Shown here in pieces: positions 1-6,704 of a stretch of DNA of 19,866 nucleotides. The translations under genes were made by a program, and so were the position numbers. Source of the stretch: Candidatus Hydrogenedentota bacterium (GTDB taxonomy: Bacteria > Hydrogenedentota > Hydrogenedentia > Hydrogenedentales > CAITNO01); the NCBI GenBank assembly GCA_023145975.1, contig JAGLCZ010000297.1:1-19866 (forward strand), read 5' to 3'. Below the pieces are notes generated by a model. That model saw only the letters and a program-made list of their open reading frames with translations, did no database searches and was not told the origin of the DNA. Positions within the stretch are counted from its first letter, which is position 1. Each line of letters begins with the position of its first letter.

Positions 1-100
1 GATGATCGTCAGACCTTTCAAACACGTCCATATTGCGGTTCCCCCGCTGGGTAATGTGATGTGCCTCTCCGACAACAACTATGCGTGCAATTCTCGACAT
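1..100 (-). CDS. REP-associated tyrosine transposase (RAYT, IS200-like Y1_Tnp), N-terminal part, cut by window edge
   Basis: Reading leftwards from the ATG at 98-100, the 33 visible codons begin MSRIARIVVVGEAHHITQRG and continue NRNMDVFERSDDH. This is the characteristic opening of REP-associated tyrosine transposases of the Y1_Tnp superfamily, in which HHITQRGN carries the HUH metal-binding histidines and the following DVF segment is conserved. These enzymes cut single-stranded DNA at REP-type hairpins using one tyrosine. The catalytic Tyr lies beyond the window edge, so I cannot tell whether the gene is intact. No strong ribosome binding site precedes the start. An imperfect palindrome of the type found near RAYT genes lies 40 bases upstream (141-161). 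The reading was made by direct translation. Recognition rests on the N-terminal motif only. Confidence 0.8.
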   Translation of the reverse strand, partial: MSRIARIVVVGEAHHITQRGNRNMDVFERSDDH

Positions 101-140
101 GAAAGCATTCTATCACGTTAACATGCAGAAGTCAACTGGA

Positions 141-161
141 AATAGGTGACTGTCCCCTATT
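141..161. repeat. RAYT-associated imperfect palindrome, copy 1
   Basis: A 21-base imperfect palindrome: left arm AATAGGTGAC, central T, right arm GTCCCCTATT. Nine of ten arm positions are complementary. It lies between the RAYT start codon (100) and the GH20 gene. An inverted copy at 2004-2024 matches it at 19 of 21 positions. Hairpins containing GGGGACAG and GGTGAC are common flanks of RAYT-type elements, so this is probably a substrate or end sequence of the neighbouring transposase. That function is inferred. Confidence 0.65.
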
Positions 162-173
162 GTTTTCGGCCTC

Positions 174-202
174 TTGCATCCCCGGGGCGGATAGCGTATA
201 CT
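174..202 (+). promoter_or_regulatory. Candidate promoter of the GH20 gene
   Basis: TTGCAT (174-179) and TATACT (197-202) are separated by 17 bases, which suits a sigma70-type promoter. The -35 is weak and the -10 is good. Transcription would start near 209, giving a leader of about 90 bases. The spacer contains CCCCGGGG and GGGGCGGATA. The latter 10-mer also occurs just upstream of TATACT near purM. Predicted by eye only. Confidence 0.45.
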
Positions 203-297
203 TTGTACCAAGAACACGGTCGAATACGACCCAAAAAGTATTCTTATTTCCCACCGCTACCTGTCGAAAGATGGGGGTAAGCTCAAAGGAGAGGAAC

Positions 298-1938
298 ATG
301 AGAAAAACAAGCAGAAGAAAAAGATCAAAAACGCCATGCTTGGGCAAGGTGGCAAGTGGCGCGATGACGTTCCGTTCGGCAGGGTTATCAAGTGGCTTGA
401 CACGCTGTAGACAAAGTGTTTACGGGTTAGTTGTTGTACTCTTGCTCCTCTGCGATTTTTCTTTATCTGAAGAGCCGGGGCAAATTGAATTGTCGCTCGT
501 TCCGTACCCTCAACAGATTGAAATTCAGGAAGGTATATTTCTTCCAAAAGAGAAAATCCTTCTCACTTATGAGGAGGAGCAAGAGTCAATAGACCAAATA
601 GCAAGAACATGTATTCAAGATCTAGCCGATGTTGGATTCTCCGTTGTGGACGGCAAGAATAATTCAACGGCTCAGGCCAGTATCGTTAGACTGACGCTAC
701 AGGATGACCATTCGTTAGCTGAAGAGGGGTATCGTCTCAAGATTGATTCTAAAGTAACCATCACTGCGGCTACTGAAGATGGCCTGTTTTGGGGTACGCG
801 CACACTTTTACAACTATTTGAGCATGGTCCTGAAAAGGCAGTACCTCAACTGAGCATAATGGATTATCCGGCATTTGGATATCGTGGGCTTTTGATAGAT
901 AATGCCAGACATTTTCACACCCTGAGTTTCCATATCGCCACGATTAAACGCTTGGCCTCGTTAAAAATGAATCGATACCAGATCCATTTCAGCGACCATC
1001 AAAGCTATACTCTGCCCAGTACGGCTTTTCCAAACCTGCCAACTCCAGACCGACATTACACCGTAGAGCAGATCGAACAACTAGTGGCGGCGGCACAGCG
1101 ATATCATGTAATGATAGTTCCTGAAATTGATGTGCCTGGACATTCAAAAGCCCTATGTAGCGCCCTGAGACAGTTCGCTTGCTCAACCATCCCTGCCAAT
1201 GAAATTCCGCGGAAACTCTGTATCGGAAAAGAAAGCACGTATGAACTGCTGGAAACCCTCTTCACCGAGGTCATGGAGATGATTCCCGGCGCATATTGGC
1301 ATTTGGGTGCAGATGAGGTCCAGTACGAAAGAACAAGATGTGCCGATTGTCGGGCAAGGATGAAAGAGGAAGGTTTCAGAAAAGGATACGAACTGTATCA
1401 CTATTTCATTAATCGAATGCACGGTATAGTGAAGAAAAATGGAAGGCAGATGTTTGTCTGGGAAGGATTTGACCCCACCAGGACGCCGCGTATTGATAAG
1501 GACATTGTCGTCTTTCCTTTTGATGTATATCATGAAAAACATATGCCGAAAGATTATTTCAAGGCGGGCTACACGCTGCTTAATACCGCATGGACCCCAT
1601 TGTACGTAGCGGATTATATTTACATGACTACCCCGGAAATGATTGCGCGCTGGACTCCCTTCATGTTTGGCCCCGGACGCAGCCCTCGAGCGTTTACCTA
1701 TTGGAAGAAATTCGACCCAGAAACCTATAAAGACAAGATTATGGGGGCACAAGTTTGTTCGTGGAACAATGAAGAGAAAGCAGAAAATGGATTGCTCTTT
1801 GGAACGGGGCCTGGTTTCCACAATTATGGGCGCCCTGCCCCTCGGGTGCAGATCGTGGCCGAACGTGTTTGGACCGGATCTTCGACGCCATCGAAATTGC
1901 TACTGGAACGTGTGGGTGCAAGCTACTGGAAGCACTAA
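298..1938 (+). CDS. Beta-N-acetylhexosaminidase, glycoside hydrolase family 20, exported
   Basis: This 546-residue enzyme should remove terminal GlcNAc or GalNAc from glycans by substrate-assisted catalysis. After a hydrophobic segment (about residues 40-52) comes a GH20b-like domain (about 65-190), then the TIM barrel opening with DYPAFGYRGLLIDNARHF, which holds the substrate-binding Arg (R204). The catalytic pair is D339-E340 in WHLGADEV, followed by a Cys pair (RCADC). Conserved H282 (VPGHS), W388 (FVWEG) and the late CSWNNE motif are also present. The ATG at 298 is chosen because AAAGGAG lies six bases upstream; an in-frame TTG at 160 has no such site. The N-terminal basic region before the hydrophobic stretch is unusually long, so the in-frame ATG at 364 remains possible, and no canonical lipobox is visible. 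The gene stands alone between RAYT pieces and inverted palindromes, suggesting a mobile context. The substrate cannot be told from sequence. Confidence 0.92.
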   Translation: MRKTSRRKRSKTPCLGKVASGAMTFRSAGLSSGLTRCRQSVYGLVVVLLLLCDFSLSEEPGQIELSLVPYPQQIEIQEGIFLPKEKILLTYEEEQESIDQIARTCIQDLADVGFSVVDGKNNSTAQASIVRLTLQDDHSLAEEGYRLKIDSKVTITAATEDGLFWGTRTLLQLFEHGPEKAVPQLSIMDYPAFGYRGLLIDNARHFHTLSFHIATIKRLASLKMNRYQIHFSDHQSYTLPSTAFPNLPTPDRHYTVEQIEQLVAAAQRYHVMIVPEIDVPGHSKALCSALRQFACSTIPANEIPRKLCIGKESTYELLETLFTEVMEMIPGAYWHLGADEVQYERTRCADCRARMKEEGFRKGYELYHYFINRMHGIVKKNGRQMFVWEGFDPTRTPRIDKDIVVFPFDVYHEKHMPKDYFKAGYTLLNTAWTPLYVADYIYMTTPEMIARWTPFMFGPGRSPRAFTYWKKFDPETYKDKIMGAQVCSWNNEEKAENGLLFGTGPGFHNYGRPAPRVQIVAERVWTGSSTPSKLLLERVGASYWKH

Positions 1939-1939
1939 A

Positions 1940-1984
1940 TAGACCGTCCGCAATTGGGTAATTCCGATCGGGTGCTACGGTCTA
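1940..1984 (+). terminator. Inverted repeat just after the GH20 stop, possible terminator
   Basis: TAGACCGT (1940-1947) and ACGGTCTA (1977-1984) form a perfect 8-base inverted repeat around a 29-base loop, followed by CATTTTCG. The loop holds two smaller self-complementary pieces, AATT-GGGT-AATT and CCGATCGG, so the RNA could fold further. It begins two bases after the stop codon. The T run is short and the loop long, so it is not a textbook rho-independent terminator. Confidence 0.3.
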
Positions 1985-2003
1985 CATTTTCGCCCCCTGA
2001 GAA

Positions 2004-2024
2004 AATAGGGGACAGCCACCTGTT
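2004..2024. repeat. RAYT-associated imperfect palindrome, copy 2 (inverted relative to copy 1)
   Basis: The arms are AATAGGGGAC and GCCACCTGTT around a central A. Read on the minus strand it matches copy 1 (141-161) at 19 of 21 positions, so the two copies are inverted relative to each other and enclose the GH20 gene. It lies at the 3' side of a possible RAYT tail relic on the minus strand. That is where a downstream flank of such an element would be expected. Confidence 0.6.
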
Positions 2025-2025
2025 T

Positions 2026-2130
2026 AATGTAGGAATAGTAAGAATATTGATAGATAGCATTCGCCGTTTCTTCATCCGGTTGTGCCAGCCATGCCGACCA
2101 GTCTGTGATTACTCCGGTCGGCGGGAAACC
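2026..2130 (-). pseudogene. Possible decayed C-terminal remnant of a RAYT transposase
   Basis: On the minus strand one frame reads PPTGVITDWSAWLAQPDEET and then ANAIYQYSYYSYIKQ. The DWSAWLAQPDEE part resembles the segment DW-(x)-(A/E)-(W/F)-L-A-x-(P/A)-(E/D)-D that precedes the RTGRPLG motif near the end of many REP-associated transposases. Here the RTGRPLG motif is missing and the frame upstream of about 2130 is broken, so nothing functional remains. It abuts palindrome copy 2. It cannot be the tail of the transposase at 1-100, because it lies upstream of that gene's start on the same strand. It would therefore be a second element in the same orientation. The resemblance is short and judged by eye. 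Confidence 0.35.
2093..2122. repeat. Seven-base inverted repeat within the possible RAYT relic
   Basis: GCCGACC (2093-2099) pairs with GGTCGGC (2116-2122) across a 16-base loop. No T run follows on either strand. It may be a chance feature of the relic. Confidence 0.3.
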
Positions 2131-2357
2131 TACTGACAACAGATCGTCTTTGCAAAGACCGCAATGGACCGCCGCACTCGACCAGCAAGACGCATACCCA
2201 AGATTTGCAGTGCACCTCTGACCCTACGCCCACGATGCCGCCCATCCTCTAAGCAGAGCATACTATAAGTTACCCCAAAAGTCAAGAACTTTTATAAAAT
2301 GTGATTACATGAGAACGACACAAACAAGAATAATTCCCATATAGCTGCCAGAAAACA
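2131..2357. other. Non-coding stretch between the GH20/RAYT region and apbE
   Basis: With the preceding elements, this completes a gene-free stretch of 419 bases (1939-2357). No reading frame on either strand gives a recognisable protein. The only structure I see is AAAAGT (2277-2282), a 5-base loop, and ACTTTT (2288-2293), a weak AT-rich hairpin about 65 bases beyond the apbE stop. It could end the nqr-apbE transcript, but it lacks a GC-rich stem. No short Cys-rich reading frame of NqrM type is present here. Confidence 0.5.
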
Positions 2358-3452
2358 TTAATCCTGCAGGTACCTTGTAAATCCATCCGTAGCCACGGTC
2401 TCAAAGATGCCGCTCTCTTCCCCTGCCACGATGAGCATTACTGCAAGGTTTTCCTTTTGTGCCAGCGCAAGGGCTTTATCTTTGCCAAGAGCCATAAGTG
2501 CCGTGGCATAACCGTCCGCCATAGCACAGGATTCGTGTATCACGGAAGCAGAAGCAACCTGGTGTCGTGTCGGATACCCCGAGTGCGGATCAATGGTGTG
2601 CGCAAACAGTTTTCCATCCACCTCATACATATTTCGGTAATTCCCGGATGTTGCCAGTGCGCCAGCCCCCATTTGTACGATGGCATGGAGTTTCCGCCCT
2701 TCATACACGGGTTCCTCAATACCCAGCTGCCAGGCTTTACCTGTGACGCTTAGCCCTGCGACCCGTATCTCGCCGCCTACTTCCACCATGTACCGTGAAA
2801 TCCCGACAGATTCCAACCGTTCCGCAACAGCATCCACAGCGTACCCTTTTGCAATGGCGGATAAATCACAATATATATCCGGGCGGGCTTTTCGTATTGA
2901 ACCATCCGGCTGCAACGTTATTTTCTGATAGCCCACCCGTTCCAGCAATGAAGCAATTTCCCTATCTTCGGGCGGTTCTTCGAAAGTATCCGATCCAAAC
3001 CCCCAGGCATTTACCAAAGGTCCGACGGTCACATCGAATGCGCCCCCACTTTGCTCTGAAATAACCTGCGCCATCTGAAACACGGTGAATGTCGCCTCGG
3101 TCACAGGAAAAGGGGTCGCCTCTGCATGGCGATTGAAACGACTCAACTCGGAATCATCGCGATATGTGGACATAAGCCGGTTTACTTCGTCCAACACATC
3201 CTCTGCAAGTCTTTTCACCGCAACCTCATCCATTCTGTCCGGCGGCGCTATGAGAGTAATCGTATAGAAGGTTCCAAGGGCTTCTCCCGTAACAGTAATC
3301 TTGGCAGACGCGGAAGTACCGCAAGCTGTAAACAGCACCATCATAGTCGGCCACAACAGCACCAAAAGAAACAGGCGGAAAAACCTGCCGGTCCGGCCGG
3401 GTCTTTCCGCCTGGGATATACCTGCTGCTATGTGCTTACCCGAAGTCATCAT
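2358..3452 (-). CDS. apbE: FAD:protein FMN transferase, ApbE lipoprotein
   Basis: This 364-residue protein should transfer FMN from FAD to a threonine of NqrB and NqrC on the outer face of the inner membrane. A basic region (20-26) and hydrophobic segment lead to FTAC, with lipid-modifiable C44. Family motifs follow in order: FDVTVGPLVNAWGFG (139-153), DLSAIAKGYAVD (196-207), EVGGEIR (224-230), TSGNY (268-272), HTIDPHSGYP (285-294) and ADGYATAL (312-319), the last contributing to the Mg2+ site. Length is normal. Two adjacent ATGs (3452 and 3449) lie inside the end of nqrF, overlapping it by 17 or 14 bases, which suggests translational coupling. As last gene of the nqr operon it supplies the covalent flavins of the complex. 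Its protein targets are inferred from family knowledge and from the SGAT motifs in NqrB and NqrC. Confidence 0.95.
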   Translation of the reverse strand: MMTSGKHIAAGISQAERPGRTGRFFRLFLLVLLWPTMMVLFTACGTSASAKITVTGEALGTFYTITLIAPPDRMDEVAVKRLAEDVLDEVNRLMSTYRDDSELSRFNRHAEATPFPVTEATFTVFQMAQVISEQSGGAFDVTVGPLVNAWGFGSDTFEEPPEDREIASLLERVGYQKITLQPDGSIRKARPDIYCDLSAIAKGYAVDAVAERLESVGISRYMVEVGGEIRVAGLSVTGKAWQLGIEEPVYEGRKLHAIVQMGAGALATSGNYRNMYEVDGKLFAHTIDPHSGYPTRHQVASASVIHESCAMADGYATALMALGKDKALALAQKENLAVMLIVAGEESGIFETVATDGFTRYLQD

Positions 3453-4668
3453 ACATAATCATATCTTCTTCGACCCCAAGATCCCTGAGCATCTTCGTAC
3501 ACGCCGAAAGCATCATAGGCGGTCCGCACAAATAATATTCGATTTCTTCGGGTTCAGAATGCTTAGCCAGATATTCGTCATGCAGCACCTGATGAATAAA
3601 CCCTGTCAAACCCTCCCAATTATCCTCGGGTAATGGCTCTGACAATGCCACGTACCAATTAAAATTATCATTTTCAGCAGCAATGCCATCGAAGTCCTCT
3701 TGATAGAACATTTCGCAAAGACTGCGTGCGCCGTACCAGAACGTAGCCTTACGATCAGTTTTCACGCGACGGAATTGATCGAAGATATGGGAACGCATAG
3801 GCGCCATACCCGCACCTCCGCCAATGAAACACATCTCGCGTTTGGTCTCTTTTGCAAAAAACTCGCCATAGGGACCGGATATGGTTACCTCATCACCAGG
3901 CTTCAAATTAAAGATATAGGAAGACATAATTCCAGGAGGAATACCCTGTGTTCTGGGCGGCGGCGAAGCGATACGTACATTGAGCATAATAATCCCTTCT
4001 TCCTCGGGATAATTTGCCATGGAATAAGCACGGATAACCGTTTCATCTACGACGGACGTATATTGCCATACATTGAACTTATCCCAGGAAGCACGATATT
4101 CCTCCTCCACATCAAAATCTTTATAGTCCGCTGTATGGGGGGGGCACTCGATCTGAATATAGCCGCCTGCACGGAACGGAACGGATTCGCCTGCAGGCAA
4201 TTCCAGTACCAACTCTTTGATGAATGTAGCCACATTATGATTTGATCGTACTTTGCATTTCCACTTGCGCACATCGAAAATTTCAGGTTCAATTTCGATC
4301 TTCATATCCTGCTTGACCTTGACCTGGCAAGCCAGACGCACACCAGAACGCGCCTCACGACGATTGACATGAGCCTCTTCCGTAGGAAGCAGTGAACCGC
4401 CGCCTTCGTGAACTGCAACTTTACAAACGCCGCAGCTGCCCTTGCCGCCACATGCAGACGGAATAAATATTTTATTTGCCGCCAATGTATTCAACAGAGT
4501 GCTTCCTGCAGGTGTAGTAAGCGCTTTATCCTCATCATCATTAATGAGAATGCGTACATCACCCGAGGGAACCAGCTTTGCCTTGGCAATAAGTAACACG
4601 CCAACCAAGGACAGCACTACCCCGCAAAACATAATGACACCCATTACAATGGTAACCAGACCGCCCAT
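3436..4668 (-). CDS. nqrF: Na+-translocating NADH:quinone oxidoreductase subunit F
   Basis: This 410-residue electron-entry subunit oxidises NADH and passes electrons through FAD to a [2Fe-2S] centre. One N-terminal membrane helix (about 4-28) precedes a ferredoxin domain with cluster ligands C73, C79, C82 and C114. The FAD site is RAYSMAN (213-219), with GPYGEFF at 265-271. The NAD(P)H site includes GGGAGMAP (283-290) and the late CGPPMM. The C terminus MIMYDDFG is typical of the family. GAGGAG lies a few bases upstream of the ATG at 4668. The coding strand has a run of eight C at the codons for CPPH (plus-strand 4137-4144), a possible slippage point, but the frame is intact. The stop overlaps the apbE start. 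Identity is certain. Confidence 0.98.
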   Translation of the reverse strand: MGGLVTIVMGVIMFCGVVLSLVGVLLIAKAKLVPSGDVRILINDDEDKALTTPAGSTLLNTLAANKIFIPSACGGKGSCGVCKVAVHEGGGSLLPTEEAHVNRREARSGVRLACQVKVKQDMKIEIEPEIFDVRKWKCKVRSNHNVATFIKELVLELPAGESVPFRAGGYIQIECPPHTADYKDFDVEEEYRASWDKFNVWQYTSVVDETVIRAYSMANYPEEEGIIMLNVRIASPPPRTQGIPPGIMSSYIFNLKPGDEVTISGPYGEFFAKETKREMCFIGGGAGMAPMRSHIFDQFRRVKTDRKATFWYGARSLCEMFYQEDFDGIAAENDNFNWYVALSEPLPEDNWEGLTGFIHQVLHDEYLAKHSEPEEIEYYLCGPPMMLSACTKMLRDLGVEEDMIMYDDFG

Positions 4669-4689
4669 GAAGGTAGTCTCCTCTATCTG

Positions 4690-5307
4690 TTATAACTGAA
4701 TGCCTGAGAAAGCCATAAACCCAATAGCCATCAACCCAGTCAATATAAATGCAATGCCAAGACCACGTAACGCTGCAGGCACATGACTGTAACGCATACG
4801 CATACGGATACCCGCCAGTGCTGTAATAGCAATAGTCCAGCCCACACCGGAACCGAAACCATAAACAACGCTCTCGCCAAAGTTATAGGAACGTTCGACC
4901 ATAAATAGCGACGCACCCAATATGGCACAGTTTACAGCAATAAGCGGCAGGAATATACCCAACGATGCGTAAAGCCACGGCACATATCGATCAAGGATCA
5001 TTTCCACAATTTGAACAATTGCGGCAATAACACCAATAAAACAGAGGAAATAGAGGAAGGATATATCCACCTCCGCCAAAGAAGGATGAAGCCATGCCAT
5101 TGCACCCGGCGCCATTAGGTAATTATAGATCAGGTAGTTTATGGGAACTGTGAGGGTCAGCACAAAAGTCACAGCCAACCCCAGCCCAAATGCGGCATCC
5201 ACTTTTTTGGAACATGCGAGAAAAGAACACATACCCAGAAAAAATGCCAGTGCCATATTTTCTACAAATATTGAACGCACCAACAAACTCAGATAATCTT
5301 GAAGCAT
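4690..5307 (-). CDS. nqrE: Na+-translocating NADH:quinone oxidoreductase subunit E
   Basis: An integral membrane subunit of 205 residues with about six helices. Together with NqrD it forms the core of the sodium pump. It opens with MLQDYLSLLVRSIFVENMAL, the family signature. Two conserved cysteines, C27 (LGMCSF) and C127 (VNCAI), should provide half of the ligands of the [2Fe-2S] centre shared with NqrD. YNFGESVVYGFGSGVGW and the ending GFMAFSGIQL are typical. The ATG at 5307 is chosen over an upstream in-frame ATG (5343) inside nqrD because it matches the family start and has GGAG ten bases upstream. Only one base separates it from the nqrD stop, so coupled translation is likely. A short insertion near residues 68-80 (GAMAWLHPSL) is longer than in the best-known homologues. 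Confidence 0.98.
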   Translation of the reverse strand: MLQDYLSLLVRSIFVENMALAFFLGMCSFLACSKKVDAAFGLGLAVTFVLTLTVPINYLIYNYLMAPGAMAWLHPSLAEVDISFLYFLCFIGVIAAIVQIVEMILDRYVPWLYASLGIFLPLIAVNCAILGASLFMVERSYNFGESVVYGFGSGVGWTIAITALAGIRMRMRYSHVPAALRGLGIAFILTGLMAIGFMAFSGIQL

Positions 5308-5308
5308 G

Positions 5309-5938
5309 TTATGAATTCTCCACCTGATCGGGTTTCCATGCACGGAGCACCCAGATAAAAATACCTATCAAAAAGAAAGCACTTGGCGCAAGCAGCATCA
5401 ACCCATTCGGTTCATACCATCCGCCTGCCGTTACGGGACGTAATATAATAAAGCCAAACAGCGATCCGGCGCCAAAAAGTTCACGGAAGAACCCTACAAC
5501 TACCAGGATTATCGTATATCCCAGTGAATTACCGACACCATCGAGAAAACTTAACCATGGACCATTCTGCATGGCATACGCTTCTGCGCGACCCATGACG
5601 ATACAGTTAGTAATAATCAGTCCCACGAATACGGATAACTGCTTACTAATATCAAAAAGGTATGCCTTGAGTATCTGATCCGTAAGGATCACAAAGGACG
5701 CAATAATGGACAACTGCACAATGATACGAATATTGGCAGGTATGTTATTGCGCAAAAAACTGACTACCGTCGAACTTCCTGCTGTAACAAATAATACTGC
5801 CATGCTCATCACCAGCGCGGCTGCCATATTTGTAGTTACCGCAAGTGCCGAACATATCCCAAGCACCTGAAGTGCAATCGGGTTATTATCGAACAGCGGA
5901 TCTATTAACGCTTCTCGTTCTTTTCGATTCATCTTCAT
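5309..5938 (-). CDS. nqrD: Na+-translocating NADH:quinone oxidoreductase subunit D
   Basis: A membrane subunit of 209 residues, homologous to NqrE in the opposite membrane orientation. C29 (VLGICSAL) and C112 (TNCIVMGRAEA) are the conserved ligands of the [2Fe-2S] centre at the NqrD/NqrE interface. NNPIALQVLGIC, GSLFGF and the Glu-containing motif GRAEAYAMQNGP are hallmarks of the family. GGGAGGG lies nine bases upstream of the ATG at 5938, inside the end of nqrC, and the intergenic gap is four bases. A second ATG, two codons in (5932), is possible. Length is standard and no defects are visible. Confidence 0.98.
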   Translation of the reverse strand: MKMNRKEREALIDPLFDNNPIALQVLGICSALAVTTNMAAALVMSMAVLFVTAGSSTVVSFLRNNIPANIRIIVQLSIIASFVILTDQILKAYLFDISKQLSVFVGLIITNCIVMGRAEAYAMQNGPWLSFLDGVGNSLGYTIILVVVGFFRELFGAGSLFGFIILRPVTAGGWYEPNGLMLLAPSAFFLIGIFIWVLRAWKPDQVENS

Positions 5939-5942
5939 AATA

Positions 5943-6704
5943 TTACGCCCTCCCGCTTTCCCTGAACGATTTCAGGAAAGGCGCATAGCCATTGTCACCA
6001 AGCCAGAATTGTAACATATTTGTAACGCCCCGACTGGTCAAAGTCGCTCCGCTCAACCCATCAACTGCATAGGGTGTTTCTTCAGGCGATCCCGCAGGTC
6101 CCTTAATAACTTCAATGACCGGTTTCCAGTTCTCATCATAAGCAAGGCGCCCCTTCCAACGTGCCTTCCATCGGGGATTGTCTACTTCGCCGCCCAGCCC
6201 GGGAGTCTCCGCCTGCTCATAATAAGTAAGACCGCGTATGGTGCGCCCATCCGCATCCAATGCGAGAAATCCTTTCATAGTAGACCAGAGCCCTTTGCCG
6301 ACGATAGGAAGCACCAGCATGGAGATATCTCCCTCCTCCAGCACCTCATAAATTCGCACTTTCTCCGGCACCTCTACTATCCCCGCATTATTTTTAGGAG
6401 CTTCCGCCATAGGTGCCTTGCTCTCGTCAAATACAGCCAACGCCTCATCATCAAGCAGCTGATCCGTTGTCAGGTCAAGCAAACGGGGCTGGACATTTTG
6501 AAATATCTCTTCAACACGGGCACGGTCTGCCTTCTCGCCCGGCTCTAACAGCCATGCTGCCTGGAGTACACTTTTCTGTTTATCCAGTAATTTATTGACT
6601 TCCTGCCGTTCACGCAGCCCAACATTCGCAATCGAAATTAATATTGAACATACGAAACAAACTGCGGCGGCAAAACCGAAAATATATTTCATACTATACT
6701 GCAC
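5943..6704 (-). CDS. nqrC: Na+-translocating NADH:quinone oxidoreductase subunit C, FMN-bearing
   Basis: A 253-residue subunit with one N-terminal helix (about 7-27) and a periplasmic FMN-binding domain. The flavinylation motif is DGLSGATLT, with T221 as the residue expected to carry FMN. ETPGLGGEV (167-174) is the other clear family motif. The start is GTG at 6702-6704: AGGAGG sits ten bases upstream (6715-6720), whereas the in-frame ATG at 6692 would be 22 bases from it. The GTG start overlaps the nqrB stop by 11 bases, again pointing to coupled translation. The acidic, variable stretch at about 80-110 is not conserved. Electrons are thought to pass through this FMN between the Fe-S centre of NqrD/E and the FMN of NqrB. 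Confidence 0.97.
   Translation of the reverse strand: MQYSMKYIFGFAAAVCFVCSILISIANVGLRERQEVNKLLDKQKSVLQAAWLLEPGEKADRARVEEIFQNVQPRLLDLTTDQLLDDEALAVFDESKAPMAEAPKNNAGIVEVPEKVRIYEVLEEGDISMLVLPIVGKGLWSTMKGFLALDADGRTIRGLTYYEQAETPGLGGEVDNPRWKARWKGRLAYDENWKPVIEVIKGPAGSPEETPYAVDGLSGATLTSRGVTNMLQFWLGDNGYAPFLKSFRESGRA

Noticed and set aside
160..297. In-frame TTG-started extension of the GH20 gene
   Set aside because: It begins inside the palindrome, covers a plausible promoter, has no ribosome binding site and encodes no signal-like sequence; AAAGGAG six bases before the ATG at 298 is far better.
1183..1821. 212-codon minus-strand open frame inside the GH20 gene
   Set aside because: It is fully antisense to a strongly conserved GH20 domain and its translation resembles no family.
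3700..4245. 181-codon plus-strand open frame inside nqrF
   Set aside because: Antisense to conserved NqrF flavin and NAD domains with no motif of its own.
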